A DNA stretch of 64,000 nucleotides from Streptomyces sp. ISL-43 (GCF_018614195.1 NZ_JAGGOT010000002.1:154573-218572); one strand, 5' to 3'. Shown: positions 35,735 to 44,821, counted from the first letter of the stretch. Program-made: numbers and translations. The notes: a model not told the origin generated them from the sequence alone.

Positions 35735-37144
35735 ATGACTGAGCAGGGGGTCCGCTGGACAGCGGAACAGGTACTGGCTCTGGCTCCTGACGATGCGTCG
35801 CGCAAGGCGGGGGCCAGACTCGGCGGGGCGGGGCCGTGGTCTCAGACCGGAGGTTCCGCTTCCGGTGCGGTGTGGGGGTTGTGCAAGGGCAGCGGCAGCA
35901 AGCCGTACCGGACGGTCGTCGACCTGTCCGGGCCGGCGTACAAGTGCTCCTGCCCGAGCCGGAAGTTCCCGTGCAAGCACGCGCTGGGGCTGCTGCTGCT
36001 CTGGGCGACGGAGGGGCTCGGGGAGCCGGCCGGCGATCCGGCCGGGGCCCCGGACTGGGCGGGCGAGTGGCTGGCGGAGCGGGCGGCGAAGGCCGCCCGG
36101 CCCGCTGCCGGCAACACCACCCAGAAACCCGCCGACGCGGAGGCCGCCCGCAAGCGTGCGGAGCGCCGGGCGGTCCGGATCGGCGCGGGCGTCACCGAGT
36201 TGGAGCAGCGGCTCGCGGATCTGGTGCGCGGGGGCCTGGCCGGTCAGGAGCAGGCGGGTTACGCCGCCTGGGAGGAGACGGCCGCCCGGATGGTCGACGC
36301 GCAGGCGCCCGGACTGGCCGGGCGGGTCAGGGAGTTGGGGACGATACCCAGTTGCGGCGCCGGCTGGCCCGCCCGGATGCTGGAGGAGGCCGCGCTGCTG
36401 CACCTGCTGGACCGGGCCTGGCTTGGCGTGTCCGGACTGCCGGAGCCGCTGGCCGCGACGGTCCGCAGCAGGGTGGGGCTGCCGGCGGGGGCGGAGGGCG
36501 AGGCCGTACGGGACCGCTGGCTCGTGCTGGCCCAGTACGACACGGCGTCTCCCGACGGCCGTCTCACCACCCGCCGGATATGGCTGCGCGGGCTGGCGAG
36601 CGGTCGGACGGCCCTGGTCCTCGACTTCGGCCCGCCCGGGCGGCCGCCCGCACTGGCACTGCCCGTCGGGCTGGTACTGGACGCGGAAGCCCGCTTCCGG
36701 CCCGGCTCGGCGGGACTGCGAGCCGACCTCGGGGAGCGGTTCGCGGCGGCCGAGCCGTGCGGGGTCGCGCCGACGGGCGTGAGCACGGGCGCGGCACTCG
36801 AGGCGTACGGCACGGCGCTGCGCGAGGACCCCTGGCTGGAGTCCTGGCCGGTGGTGCTCGGTCCGGTGGTGCCGATACCGGGGGGACAAACGGGAGGACA
36901 AACGGGAGGACAAGCGGGAGGACAAGCGGGGGAAACGGCCTGGCAACTGGCGGACGTGGAGGGGACGTCCGCCCTGCCCGTGCCCTTGACCGGGGCCGGG
37001 AGCCGGACCCGGGCGGGACTGTGGCAGCTGGCCGCGCTGTCGGGGGGCGGGCCGGTGACGGTGTTCGGCGAGTGCGGACACCGCGGATTCACCCCGCTGA
37101 CGGCCTGGCAGCCGGATTCTCCGGAGCCGGTGCCGCTGGCCTGA
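35735..37144 (+). CDS. SWIM zinc-finger protein (YehQ-like)
   Basis: A 469-residue protein. The SWIM motif CxCx6CxH is complete: C71, C73, C80 and H82 (KCSCPSRKFPCKHALG); it binds zinc and is expected to contact DNA or protein. The ATG at 35735 is fixed by the adjacent promoter. The C-terminal half has a repeated GGQ(T/A)G linker coded by a 12-bp tandem repeat (36886-36933), flanked by ordinary folded-looking sequence. Divergent from the MoxR operon and followed by the DUF5691 gene. Confidence 0.88.
   Translation: MTEQGVRWTAEQVLALAPDDASRKAGARLGGAGPWSQTGGSASGAVWGLCKGSGSKPYRTVVDLSGPAYKCSCPSRKFPCKHALGLLLLWATEGLGEPAGDPAGAPDWAGEWLAERAAKAARPAAGNTTQKPADAEAARKRAERRAVRIGAGVTELEQRLADLVRGGLAGQEQAGYAAWEETAARMVDAQAPGLAGRVRELGTIPSCGAGWPARMLEEAALLHLLDRAWLGVSGLPEPLAATVRSRVGLPAGAEGEAVRDRWLVLAQYDTASPDGRLTTRRIWLRGLASGRTALVLDFGPPGRPPALALPVGLVLDAEARFRPGSAGLRADLGERFAAAEPCGVAPTGVSTGAALEAYGTALREDPWLESWPVVLGPVVPIPGGQTGGQTGGQAGGQAGETAWQLADVEGTSALPVPLTGAGSRTRAGLWQLAALSGGGPVTVFGECGHRGFTPLTAWQPDSPEPVPLA
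36886..36933. repeat. 12-bp tandem repeat in the SWIM gene
   Basis: Four copies of ACAAACGGGAGG, the last two with an A-to-G change and the fourth degenerate at its end, encode a GGQTGGQAG linker near residues 385-400. Confidence 0.9.
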
Positions 37145-37349
37145 GCGGGTGGGGCCGGGGGGAGTAAGCGACGGCGCGGGGGCGCCGGCGTGCGTGAACT
37201 ACGAGGCCGGGGGGCTTTTGTGGACGACAACCACGCCAGTTGAGAGCGGCCGCGGTCACGCGGCGGCAGGGGTCACGGGGGAAGCGAGCTGCTCCGGTCC
37301 CGCGGAGGGGGCGGGACCGGAGCACGAACACGAAGAGGGAGGGGACCCG

Positions 37350-38948
37350 ATGGACACGGTGACGAGATCGGATCAGGCTCGGAAGGCGGATCAGGCCCGG
37401 GCGGATGAGGCCCTTGGGGACTGGGAGGAACTGGTCGGAGCCGCGCTGCTGGGCACCGACCGGCGCCAGGGCAGCCCCGAGGAGCTGCTCGGGGCAGCCG
37501 CCGTGCAGACGGTGCGGCGCCGGGCCGGGCTGCGGCCCGCCGAAGCGGGGCCCCGGCCCGAGCCCGCGCCGCGCGATCCGCGCCCGGCCCCGCCGGAGCC
37601 GGCCCGGCGAAGGCTCGCGCAGCTGCTGGCCGGCCGGACCGGCGCGGGCAGCGGCGGGCGGCGGCGCGGAGCGGCCCCGGACCTGACGGAGCTGCTGCCC
37701 CAGTGGCTGGCGGCCGCCGGGCACCACGGCTACCGGGCTCCGGCCTCGCTGGTCCCCGCGCTGCTGGACGCCGCGCGGGCCCGCAGCGACCTGCGACAGC
37801 AGGCGCTGGCCCTGGCGGGGGCGCGCGGACTGTGGCTGGCCCGGCTGAATCCGGACTGGCGGTTCGCGCTGCGCGGCGGTTCCGGGGCCGCCGGCGAACT
37901 GCCCGACGCGGCGGACGCGGCAGGGGTGGAACGGCTGTGGCAGGAGGGGCTGTTCGCGGAGCGGGTGGCCGTGCTCGGCCTCGTCCGCGCCCATGAGGCA
38001 GCGGCCGCGCCGCGTCTGCTGGCGACGACCTGGGCCACCGAGCGGGACGAGGACCGGCTGATGTTCCTCGACTCGCTGCGGGCGGGGCTGTCGGCGGGCG
38101 ACGAGCCGTTCCTGGAGGCGGCGCTGGACGACCGCAGCCGCAATGTCCGGGCGACCGCCGCCGAGCTGCTGTCCTCGCTGCCGACCTCGGCACTGGCCGG
38201 GCGGATGGCGGAGCGGGCGCTGGCCTGTGTGGGCCCGGAGGGGGTGACACCGCCGGCCGAGTTCGACGCGGGGATGCTGCGCGACGGCGTGGTCGAGCGG
38301 CCGCCCGCCGGGCGCGGGGAACGAGCCTGGTGGCTGGCGCAGTTGGTGGAGTCCGCGCCGCTGTCGTGCTGGCGGGAGCGGTTCGGGGGGCTCGTCCCGG
38401 CGCAGATCGTGGCGCTGCCGATGGCGGAGGACTGGGCGGAGGAACTGCACGCGGCGTGGTGCCGGGCGGCGGTGCGCCAGCGGGATCCCGCCTGGTCGCA
38501 GGCCCTGCTCGGCTCGGCTTCCGAGCCGCCCGCGGCGGGCCCGGCGACGGCGTCGCTGGCGGAGCGGGCGAAGCTCCTGTCGATCCTGGGCGAGGAGGAG
38601 CGGGCGGCCTGGGTCGCGGAGTTCGTACGGGCCCACGGGCTGTCGGAGGCGTTCCAGCTGCTCGGGGTGTGCGTGGTGCCGTGGGCGGGGGCGCTGGGGC
38701 GGGCGGTGGTCGAGGCGCTCGACTGCGCGCGGGAGGCGGGCGGTTATCCGTGGAGCTTCAGCGGCGTGATGGGCTTGGCGGAGCGCTGCCTCGATCCCGC
38801 GGAGGCGGAGCGGCTGGACGCGCTGGCGGCCGAGCCGGTCGAGGCGGGGGGTGCGGCGGCGTACTGGGCGGAGGCCTTCCAGCGGATGGTGGCCACGCTT
38901 CGGCTCCGCGCGGCGATGCACGCGGAACTGGCCCCGCCCGGGCCGTAG
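37350..38948 (+). CDS. DUF5691 family protein
   Basis: A 532-residue Ala/Leu/Arg-rich helical protein, probably of repeat (HEAT-like) type by its alternating short helices. The ATG at 37350 (MDTVTRSDQARKADQ) has GAGGGAGGGGACCC upstream. A hallmark near the N-terminus is WEELVGAALLGTDRR, then LLPQWLAAAGHHGYRAPASLVPALLDAA. DUF5691 genes sit beside SWIM and MoxR/VWA genes in many actinobacteria, suggesting a scaffold or substrate role. It lies 205 bp after the SWIM gene and may have its own promoter. Confidence 0.85.
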   Translation: MDTVTRSDQARKADQARADEALGDWEELVGAALLGTDRRQGSPEELLGAAAVQTVRRRAGLRPAEAGPRPEPAPRDPRPAPPEPARRRLAQLLAGRTGAGSGGRRRGAAPDLTELLPQWLAAAGHHGYRAPASLVPALLDAARARSDLRQQALALAGARGLWLARLNPDWRFALRGGSGAAGELPDAADAAGVERLWQEGLFAERVAVLGLVRAHEAAAAPRLLATTWATERDEDRLMFLDSLRAGLSAGDEPFLEAALDDRSRNVRATAAELLSSLPTSALAGRMAERALACVGPEGVTPPAEFDAGMLRDGVVERPPAGRGERAWWLAQLVESAPLSCWRERFGGLVPAQIVALPMAEDWAEELHAAWCRAAVRQRDPAWSQALLGSASEPPAAGPATASLAERAKLLSILGEEERAAWVAEFVRAHGLSEAFQLLGVCVVPWAGALGRAVVEALDCAREAGGYPWSFSGVMGLAERCLDPAEAERLDALAAEPVEAGGAAAYWAEAFQRMVATLRLRAAMHAELAPPGP

Positions 38949-38951
38949 CCC

Positions 38952-39023
38952 CCGGCGGGGTTGGAACTGCCGGCGGGGCTGGAACTGCCGGCGGGGCTGG
39001 ATGTGCCGGCGGGGCTGGATCTT
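38952..39023. repeat. 18-bp tandem repeat after the DUF5691 stop
   Basis: Four copies of CCGGCGGGGCTGGAACTG with a few substitutions begin three bases after the stop codon. The last copy doubles as one arm of the following terminator. Confidence 0.9.
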
Positions 39024-39037
39024 CCAGGCCCGCCGGC
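39005..39037. terminator. Hairpin between DUF5691 gene and icmB
   Basis: GCCGGCGGGGCTGGA pairs with TCCAGGCCCGCCGGC, 15 bp with one mismatch and a 3-nt loop. It lies between convergent genes. Confidence 0.75.
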
Positions 39038-39060
39038 GTGTGAGGCGCCGCGGAGGTGGA

Positions 39061-39468
39061 CTACAGCGGCTGGCGGACGTGGCCGCGGACCCAGTCCACG
39101 ATTGCCGTCGTCGTCGCGCCCGGGGTGAAGATCTCGGCCACGCCCTTCGCCTTGAGCGGAGCGATGTCCGCCTCGGGGATGATGCCGCCGCCGAACACCT
39201 TGATGTCCTCCGCGTCACGCTCCGCGAGGAGTTCCAGCACGCGCGCGAACAGCGTGTTGTGCGCGCCGGAGAGGATCGACAGGCCGATCGCGTCGGCGTC
39301 CTCCTGGATCGCGGTGTCGACGATCTGTTCGGGGGTCTGGTGGAGGCCCGTGTAGATGACCTCCATGCCGGCGTCCCGCAAGGCACGCGCGATCACCTTG
39401 GCACCCCGGTCGTGGCCGTCGAGACCAGGCTTGGCCACCACCACACGGATCGGACCGGTCACACCCAT
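39061..39468 (-). CDS. icmB: Cobalamin-binding small subunit of isobutyryl-CoA mutase
   Basis: A 135-residue B12-binding domain protein. The cobalamin His ligand lies in the DxHxxG motif ([10 protein letters not shown], residues about 15-24), followed by [24 protein letters not shown] and [12 protein letters not shown]. This is the small partner of IcmA, which together interconvert isobutyryl-CoA and n-butyryl-CoA in valine catabolism and polyketide precursor supply. The large subunit is not nearby; in streptomycetes icmA is often unlinked. The ATG at 39468 is the known family start. Assignment as IcmB over a generic MCM-type domain rests on its length and close match to remembered IcmB. Confidence 0.88.
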   Translation of the reverse strand: MGVTGPIRVVVAKPGLDGHDRGAKVIARALRDAGMEVIYTGLHQTPEQIVDTAIQEDADAIGLSILSGAHNTLFARVLELLAERDAEDIKVFGGGIIPEADIAPLKAKGVAEIFTPGATTTAIVDWVRGHVRQPL

Positions 39469-39645
39469 CGCACTGCCTCCCGAGTGAACGAACGTTAAGT
39501 ACAGCATCGCGCACGCCCCCGTTTCGTGGCCAATGCCGAGGGGGAAATCACACGTGGGATGACGCGCCGCCACTCCGTGCCGACAGCCGCACGGCACGGT
39601 GTGGCCGGCCGCCACGGTCCCAAGACGCTGAGGGGGAGGCCGTCC

Positions 39646-40416
39646 ATGGGGCTGACCATGTCCGGGGCCTCGCTGCGCGCCGGCGTACTGGAAGCGATCG
39701 TGCTGGGCGGGCACATCCTGCTGTATCCCACCGGAGTGTTGCAGGAACGGCCGCCCACCGGTACCTCCACCACCCGCGAACGTCCGCCCGTGCTCCTGCT
39801 GCACGGGTTCACGGACAACCGGTCCGTCTTCGTGCTGCTGCGCCGCGCCCTCGGGGCGGGCGGCCGGCGGCAGGTGGAGACGTACAACTACTCCCCCTTC
39901 ACCCGCGACCTGCGCGTCACCGCCCGCCATCTCGCCCGCCGCGTCGAGGAGCTCTGCGAGCGCACCGGCCAGGAGCGGGTGGATCTGGTGGGACACAGCC
40001 TCGGCGGGCTGGTCGGGCGGTACTACGTCCAGCGGCTCGGCGGCGACGCCCGCGTCCGCGCGCTCGTCACGCTCGGCACCCCGCATTCCGGCACCCGCGT
40101 GGCGCCCTTCATGGACGCGCACCCGCTGGTCCGGCAGATGCGACCGGATTCCGAGGTGCTGGCCGAACTGCGCGCGCCCGCGCCCGGCTGCCGGACCCGG
40201 CACGTGGCGTTCTGGAGCGAGTTCGACGAGCTGATGGACCCGACCGAGACGGCCCGTATCGAACATCCGGACCTGCTCGCCGAAAACGTGCAGGTCACCG
40301 GCATCGGGCATCTCGCGCTGCCCGCGCATCCGACCGTCATCGCCGCGGTCCGGCGCGCGCTCGACGGGCCGGGCCCGAGCGCTCTCCCGCACCCCGGGGC
40401 CGCGTCCGTCGCCTGA
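39646..40416 (+). CDS. Lipase/esterase, alpha/beta hydrolase
   Basis: A 256-residue hydrolase. The oxyanion-side motif is [16 protein letters not shown] and the nucleophile elbow GHSLGG (near residue 114); [14 protein letters not shown] carries the likely catalytic His. It resembles EstA/LipA-type triacylglycerol lipases of actinobacteria. The ATG at 39646 is chosen for its GAGGGGGAGG ribosome site; earlier in-frame ATGs at 39526 and nearby lack one. A hydrophobic N-terminal segment ([17 protein letters not shown]) may act as a membrane anchor. Divergent from icmB. Confidence 0.85.
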   Translation: MGLTMSGASLRAGVLEAIVLGGHILLYPTGVLQERPPTGTSTTRERPPVLLLHGFTDNRSVFVLLRRALGAGGRRQVETYNYSPFTRDLRVTARHLARRVEELCERTGQERVDLVGHSLGGLVGRYYVQRLGGDARVRALVTLGTPHSGTRVAPFMDAHPLVRQMRPDSEVLAELRAPAPGCRTRHVAFWSEFDELMDPTETARIEHPDLLAENVQVTGIGHLALPAHPTVIAAVRRALDGPGPSALPHPGAASVA

Positions 40417-40429
40417 CCGAAAGTCGGAT

Positions 40430-40486
40430 CAAAGCCCCACCCGCACTCGAACACATTTCGAACTCAAGGCCAAGGGTGGGTCTTTG
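40430..40486. terminator. Long imperfect hairpin after the lipase gene
   Basis: CAAAGCCCCACCC (40430-40442) pairs with GGGTGGGTCTTTG (40474-40486) with one G-U or mismatch, enclosing a 31-nt loop with a small inner TTCG pairing. It may end the lipase transcript or belong to the structured leader of the M23 gene. Confidence 0.45.
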
Positions 40487-40650
40487 GGCGACCGAAAGGC
40501 GGCCGAATGCCCGGTTCCCGCAAGCTGGGGACCCGTCGAAGATTGTCGTTGCCAGTAACCGCCGGGTACAGTCACGCCACTGCTCTCCTCCGAGGACCTC
40601 ATCCTCCTCGGCCACCCAGGCCCCCCGCTGCCGAGGCGAAAGAGAAGTTG

Positions 40651-42195
40651 GTGAACGACCGCCCCTCGTCGGGCCAGTACCCCGATCTCGGGTATGACGG
40701 CCTTTCCACCACCACTTTCGCTGGCGATTCCGGCTATGCGTCCTATGAATCGCAGGGTCAGGGCTACAACTACGCCGCTGCCTACGGTTCTTACGACACC
40801 GGTTCCTATGACACCGGCGGGTACGACGCCACGGCCTGGAACACCCCGCAGGGCAGCTACCCCCAGCAGTACGACGGCTACCTGTCGACCGTCCCCGCCC
40901 AGGGCGGCGCCTCCACGGACTACCCGTCGGACTACCCGTCCACGGACTACCAGCCCACCGCCTTCGGCTACGACACCTCGGCCGAGCAGACCGGCCACTG
41001 GTCGGTCCCGGGCTACGGCACCGAGACCGGCGCCTACGACGCCACCGCCTGGAACACCGCCTCCGAGCAGACCTACGCGTACACCGGCTACGAGCAGCAG
41101 GCCCAGCCGCAGGTCCACGCCCAGGAGCACGCGCAGGTCCAGGAACAGGCGCAGCCCCAGGAGCAGCAGTACGCGTACGGCTACGAGTACGAGCAGCCGT
41201 ACGCGGAGACCGCCGCCCCGGCCTGGACCCCGGCCTACACCGAGACCGCCGTCTTCGAGGTCGTCACCGAGGCCGAGGCGTTCGACGACGCGTTCGATGA
41301 CACGGCCGACGACGCCGGTGACGACGCCCCGGTGCACGACCTCCCCACCCAGGCCATGCCCGTCACCGCCCCCGCGCCGTCCGAGCCGCGCCCCTCGCGC
41401 CGCGCCGGCGCCAAGCCCGCGGGCAAGGCGACGGCCGCCAGGGCGGGCGGCAGCAGCCGTCGGCGCACCCCGGCCAAGCGTTCCGCCCTGCTGACCGTGG
41501 CCGTGCCCTCCGTCTGCGTGATGGGCGTCGCGGGTGTCGCCGCCGCCTCCGTGGGCGGGCTCACCGGTGCGGAGAAGCCGTCGGAGGAGACGACCACGCT
41601 GGCCGCCCCCGACCCGGCCTCCATCAAGCCGGTCGCGGCGAACAGCAAGCTCGACACGCAGCTCACCGCCCTCAGCGCCGACGCCGGCGACTTCGCGGAC
41701 CGCGCGAGCCGCACCCAGGAGCGCATCGACCTGCGCCTGCGCCAGGACGAGGAAAAGAAGAAGAAGGCGGAGGAGGAGGCGGCCAAGGAAGCGGCCCGCC
41801 CCAAGTTCTTCCTCCCCGTCGCGCGGCACGGCCTCAGCGCCGGCTTCGGCCAGGCGGGCGTCAACTGGATGTCCGTGCACACCGGCATCGACTTCCCGGT
41901 GGGCTACGGGACTTCGGTCATGGCCGCCACCGACGGCACCGTGCGCAGCAAGTGGAACAGCGCCTACGGCAACATGGTGATACTCACCGCGCCCGACGGC
42001 ACCGAGACCTGGTACTGCCACCTCAGCAGCGCCAAGATCAGGTCCGGCAAGGTCAAGGCCGGCGACGTGATCGCGTACTCCGGCGACTCGGGCAACTCCA
42101 CGGGGGCGCACCTCCACTTCGAGGTCCGGCCGGGCGGCGGAAGTCCGGTCGACCCCCAGGCGTGGCTCCGCAGCCACGACCTGGACCCCACCTGA
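40651..42195 (+). CDS. M23 family metallopeptidase (LytM-type peptidoglycan hydrolase)
   Basis: A 514-residue membrane-anchored endopeptidase. The first 230 residues are Tyr/Gly/Asp/Gln-rich cytosolic sequence with YDTG repeats; one helix follows (LLTVAVPSVCVMGVAGVAAAS, near 280-300), then a charged coiled-coil (EERIDLRLRQDEEKKKKAEE region) and the M23 domain. Zinc ligands are seen in HTGIDFP and AHLHFE. The GTG at 40651 (VNDRPSSGQYPDLGYD) is preferred; an in-frame ATG at 40507 is also possible. Its 230-bp leader is rich in inverted repeats. Confidence 0.9.
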   Translation: MNDRPSSGQYPDLGYDGLSTTTFAGDSGYASYESQGQGYNYAAAYGSYDTGSYDTGGYDATAWNTPQGSYPQQYDGYLSTVPAQGGASTDYPSDYPSTDYQPTAFGYDTSAEQTGHWSVPGYGTETGAYDATAWNTASEQTYAYTGYEQQAQPQVHAQEHAQVQEQAQPQEQQYAYGYEYEQPYAETAAPAWTPAYTETAVFEVVTEAEAFDDAFDDTADDAGDDAPVHDLPTQAMPVTAPAPSEPRPSRRAGAKPAGKATAARAGGSSRRRTPAKRSALLTVAVPSVCVMGVAGVAAASVGGLTGAEKPSEETTTLAAPDPASIKPVAANSKLDTQLTALSADAGDFADRASRTQERIDLRLRQDEEKKKKAEEEAAKEAARPKFFLPVARHGLSAGFGQAGVNWMSVHTGIDFPVGYGTSVMAATDGTVRSKWNSAYGNMVILTAPDGTETWYCHLSSAKIRSGKVKAGDVIAYSGDSGNSTGAHLHFEVRPGGGSPVDPQAWLRSHDLDPT

Positions 42196-42212
42196 GAACC
42201 GCCCGGCACTTT

Positions 42213-42248
42213 CCGACCAGCCGGTGCTCCCCGACCAGCCGGTGCTCC
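42213..42248. repeat. Two exact copies of an 18-bp repeat
   Basis: CCGACCAGCCGGTGCTCC occurs twice in tandem in the 94-bp spacer between the convergent M23 and pcrA genes, followed by a palindromic CCGGCCGGCCGG stretch. Confidence 0.85.
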
Positions 42249-42289
42249 CCGGCCGGCCGGAGCCCGTCGGCTCCCGCCGGACCTGACCG

Positions 42290-44812
42290 CTAGAGCTTCT
42301 GCACCGGCGCGTACCGCAGCAGCAGCCGCTTCGGCTTCTCGTCCCCGAAGTCGATGGTGGCCTGCGCGTCCGCGCCCGCTCCCCTGACCTCCATGACGGT
42401 GCCCAGCCCGAACTGGTCGTGCGTGACCCGGTCCCCGACCGCCAGCGCGATGACCGGCTTGTCGGTGGCCCGGCGCGTCGCGAAACCGGACGGGCCCGAC
42501 TTCGTACGCGACGAGGACAGGAACGACTCCGGCGAGGTCCCGAACGAGGCCTTCGACCCGCCCGAGCCCGAGGACCCGTAGCCCGAGCTCCGCATCGGGC
42601 CCGCCGGCTTCTGCGCCGCGCCCGTCCGCTTCCACTGCAGGTACTCGGCGGGGATCTCCTCGAGGAACCGCGACGGCGGGTTGTACGAGGGGGTGCCCCA
42701 CGCGCTGCGCATCGAGGAGCGCGTCAGGTACAGCCGCTCGCGCGCCCGCGTGATGCCGACGTAGGCGAGGCGGCGCTCCTCCTCCAGCTCCTTGGTCTGG
42801 CCCAGTGCCCGCATGTGCGGGAAGACCCCGTCCTCCATGCCGGTCAGGAAGACCACCGGGAACTCGAGGCCCTTGGCGGTGTGCAGGGTCATGAGGGTGA
42901 TGACGCCGTTGCCGTCGGTGTCCTCGTCCGGGATCTGGTCGGAGTCGGCGACCAGCGCGACCTGTTCCAGGAACTCGGAGAGGGTGCCGGGGCCCACCGG
43001 CGGGGCGCCGCTCGAAGCGGCCTCCGCGGCCGCCGCTTCCCGCGCCTGCTCGAATTCGAGCGCCACGGCGGCCAGCTCCTGCAGGTTCTCGATCCGCGTC
43101 TCGTCCTGCGGGTCGGTCGACGCCTGGAGTTCGGCGAGGTAGCCCGTGCGCTCCAGGACCGCTTCCAGCACCACCGCCGGGCCCGCGCCCGAGTCGACGA
43201 TCGTGCGGAGCTCCTCCATCAGCACGTTGAAGCGCTTGACGGCATTGGTCGAGCGGGCGGCCATGCCGAAGGCCTCGTCGACCCGGCGCAGCGCCTGCGG
43301 GAAGGTGATCTTCTCGCGCATCGCGAGCGCGTCGATCATCGCTTCGGCCCGCTCGCCGATGCCGCGCTTGGGTACGTTCAGGATCCGGCGGAGCGGGACG
43401 TTGTCCTCGGGGTTCGACAGGACGCGCAGGTACGCGAGGACGTCGCGGACCTCCTTGCGCTCGTAGAACCGGACGCCGCCGACGACCTTGTAGGGCAGCC
43501 CGACGCGGATGAAGATCTCCTCGAACACGCGCGACTGCGCGTTCGTCCGGTAGAAGATCGCGACGTCGCCCGCCTTCGCGTCGCCGGCGTCCGTCAGCCG
43601 GTCGATCTCGTCGGCGATGAACTGCGCCTCGTCGTGCTCGGTGTCCGCGACGTACCCGGTGATGACGGCGCCGCTGCCGGCCTCGGTCCACAGGTTCTTC
43701 GCTCGGCGGTTCTCGTTGCGCTCGATGACGGCGTTGGCCGCGGACAGGATCGTCTGCGTGGAGCGGTAGTTCTGCTCCAGCAGGATCGTCGTGGCGTCCG
43801 CGTAGTCCTCCTCGAACTGGAGGATGTTGCGGATGGTCGCGCCGCGGAAGGCGTAGATCGACTGGTCGGCGTCACCCACGACGCACAGCTCGGCGGGCGG
43901 CAGGTCCGGGTAGCCGGTGCCGACCAGCTCGCGCACGAGCGTGTACTGCGCGTGGTTCGTGTCCTGGTACTCGTCGACCAGCACGTGGCGGAAGCGGCGC
44001 CGGTAGTGCTCGGCGACGTCCGGGAAGGCCTGGAGCAGGTGGACCGTGGTCATGATGATGTCGTCGAAGTCGAGCGCGTTGGCCTCGCGCAGCCGCCCCT
44101 GGTACATCGCGTACGCCTGGGCGAGGGTCTTCTCGAAACCGTCGACGGCCTGACCCGCGAAGGCGTCCTCGTCGATGAGCTCGTTCTTCAGGTTCGAGAT
44201 CTTGGCGCTGAAGGCCTTCGGCGGGAACTTCTTCGGGTCCAGGTCCAGGTCGCGGCAGACGAGCGCCATCAGGCGCTTCGAGTCGGCCGCGTCGTAGATC
44301 GAGAACGAGGAGGTGAAACCGAGCCGCTTGGACTCGCGGCGCAGGATGCGCACGCACGCGCTGTGGAAGGTGGAGACCCACATGGCGTTGGCGCGCGGGC
44401 CGACCAGGCCCTCGACGCGCTCCTTCATCTCGCCGGCGGCCTTGTTGGTGAAGGTGATCGCCAGGATCTGGCCGGGGTGGACCCCGCGCGCGCCCAGCAG
44501 GTGGCCGATCCGGTGCGTCAGGACGCGGGTCTTGCCGGACCCGGCGCCGGCCACGATGAGCAGCGGTGATCCCGCGTGCACCACGGCCGCGCGCTGCTCC
44601 GCGTTCAGCCCTTCCAGGAGGGCCGCCGGGTCGATGACGGGCCTGGGGGCGCCGTCCCGGTAGTACGCGTCCCCGCTCATGGGCATGTCGAACCGGCCCC
44701 CGAAGAGATCGTCCGCGCCCGTCTCGGGGGCGGTGTGATCCTCGGGCGGCGGCGGGACCTCTTCGGAGGAGGAGAGGTCGGCCAGGAAGCTGTCGTCAAA
44801 GAGGCTGCTCAT
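42290..44812 (-). CDS. pcrA: ATP-dependent DNA helicase PcrA/UvrD
   Basis: An 840-residue superfamily 1A 3'-5' helicase acting in nucleotide excision repair, replication restart and removal of stalled RNA polymerase. Motifs in order: Q motif LNAEQRAAV, Walker A GAGSGKT (near residue 92), DEYQDTNHAQ, QNYRSTQTILSAAN, TAKGLEFPVVFL and YVGITRARERLYL. The C-terminal segment after about residue 770 (DRVTHDQFGLGTV) is the Tudor-like domain that binds RNA polymerase. The ATG at 44812 lies just after a damage-type promoter. Confidence 0.97.
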   Translation of the reverse strand: MSSLFDDSFLADLSSSEEVPPPPEDHTAPETGADDLFGGRFDMPMSGDAYYRDGAPRPVIDPAALLEGLNAEQRAAVVHAGSPLLIVAGAGSGKTRVLTHRIGHLLGARGVHPGQILAITFTNKAAGEMKERVEGLVGPRANAMWVSTFHSACVRILRRESKRLGFTSSFSIYDAADSKRLMALVCRDLDLDPKKFPPKAFSAKISNLKNELIDEDAFAGQAVDGFEKTLAQAYAMYQGRLREANALDFDDIIMTTVHLLQAFPDVAEHYRRRFRHVLVDEYQDTNHAQYTLVRELVGTGYPDLPPAELCVVGDADQSIYAFRGATIRNILQFEEDYADATTILLEQNYRSTQTILSAANAVIERNENRRAKNLWTEAGSGAVITGYVADTEHDEAQFIADEIDRLTDAGDAKAGDVAIFYRTNAQSRVFEEIFIRVGLPYKVVGGVRFYERKEVRDVLAYLRVLSNPEDNVPLRRILNVPKRGIGERAEAMIDALAMREKITFPQALRRVDEAFGMAARSTNAVKRFNVLMEELRTIVDSGAGPAVVLEAVLERTGYLAELQASTDPQDETRIENLQELAAVALEFEQAREAAAAEAASSGAPPVGPGTLSEFLEQVALVADSDQIPDEDTDGNGVITLMTLHTAKGLEFPVVFLTGMEDGVFPHMRALGQTKELEEERRLAYVGITRARERLYLTRSSMRSAWGTPSYNPPSRFLEEIPAEYLQWKRTGAAQKPAGPMRSSGYGSSGSGGSKASFGTSPESFLSSSRTKSGPSGFATRRATDKPVIALAVGDRVTHDQFGLGTVMEVRGAGADAQATIDFGDEKPKRLLLRYAPVQKL

Positions 44813-44821
44813 CGCCTTCCG

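Noticed and set aside
38948..39060. Repeat-rich sequence after the DUF5691 stop read as a C-terminal extension by frameshift
   Set aside because: The repeated Arg-Gly-Trp-Asn-Cys product has no similarity, and the segment contains a convincing terminator.
40417..40650. c-di-AMP (ydaO) riboswitch before the M23 peptidase gene
   Set aside because: The invariant GGGGTGAAT and GAACCCG(A/T)CAGCT blocks could not be found, although GGGGACC and strong hairpins are present.
42459..42468. TTGTCGGTGG inside pcrA, matching the damage-promoter box
   Set aside because: It lies in coding sequence, has no TAnnnT hexamer at the required distance, and faces no gene start.
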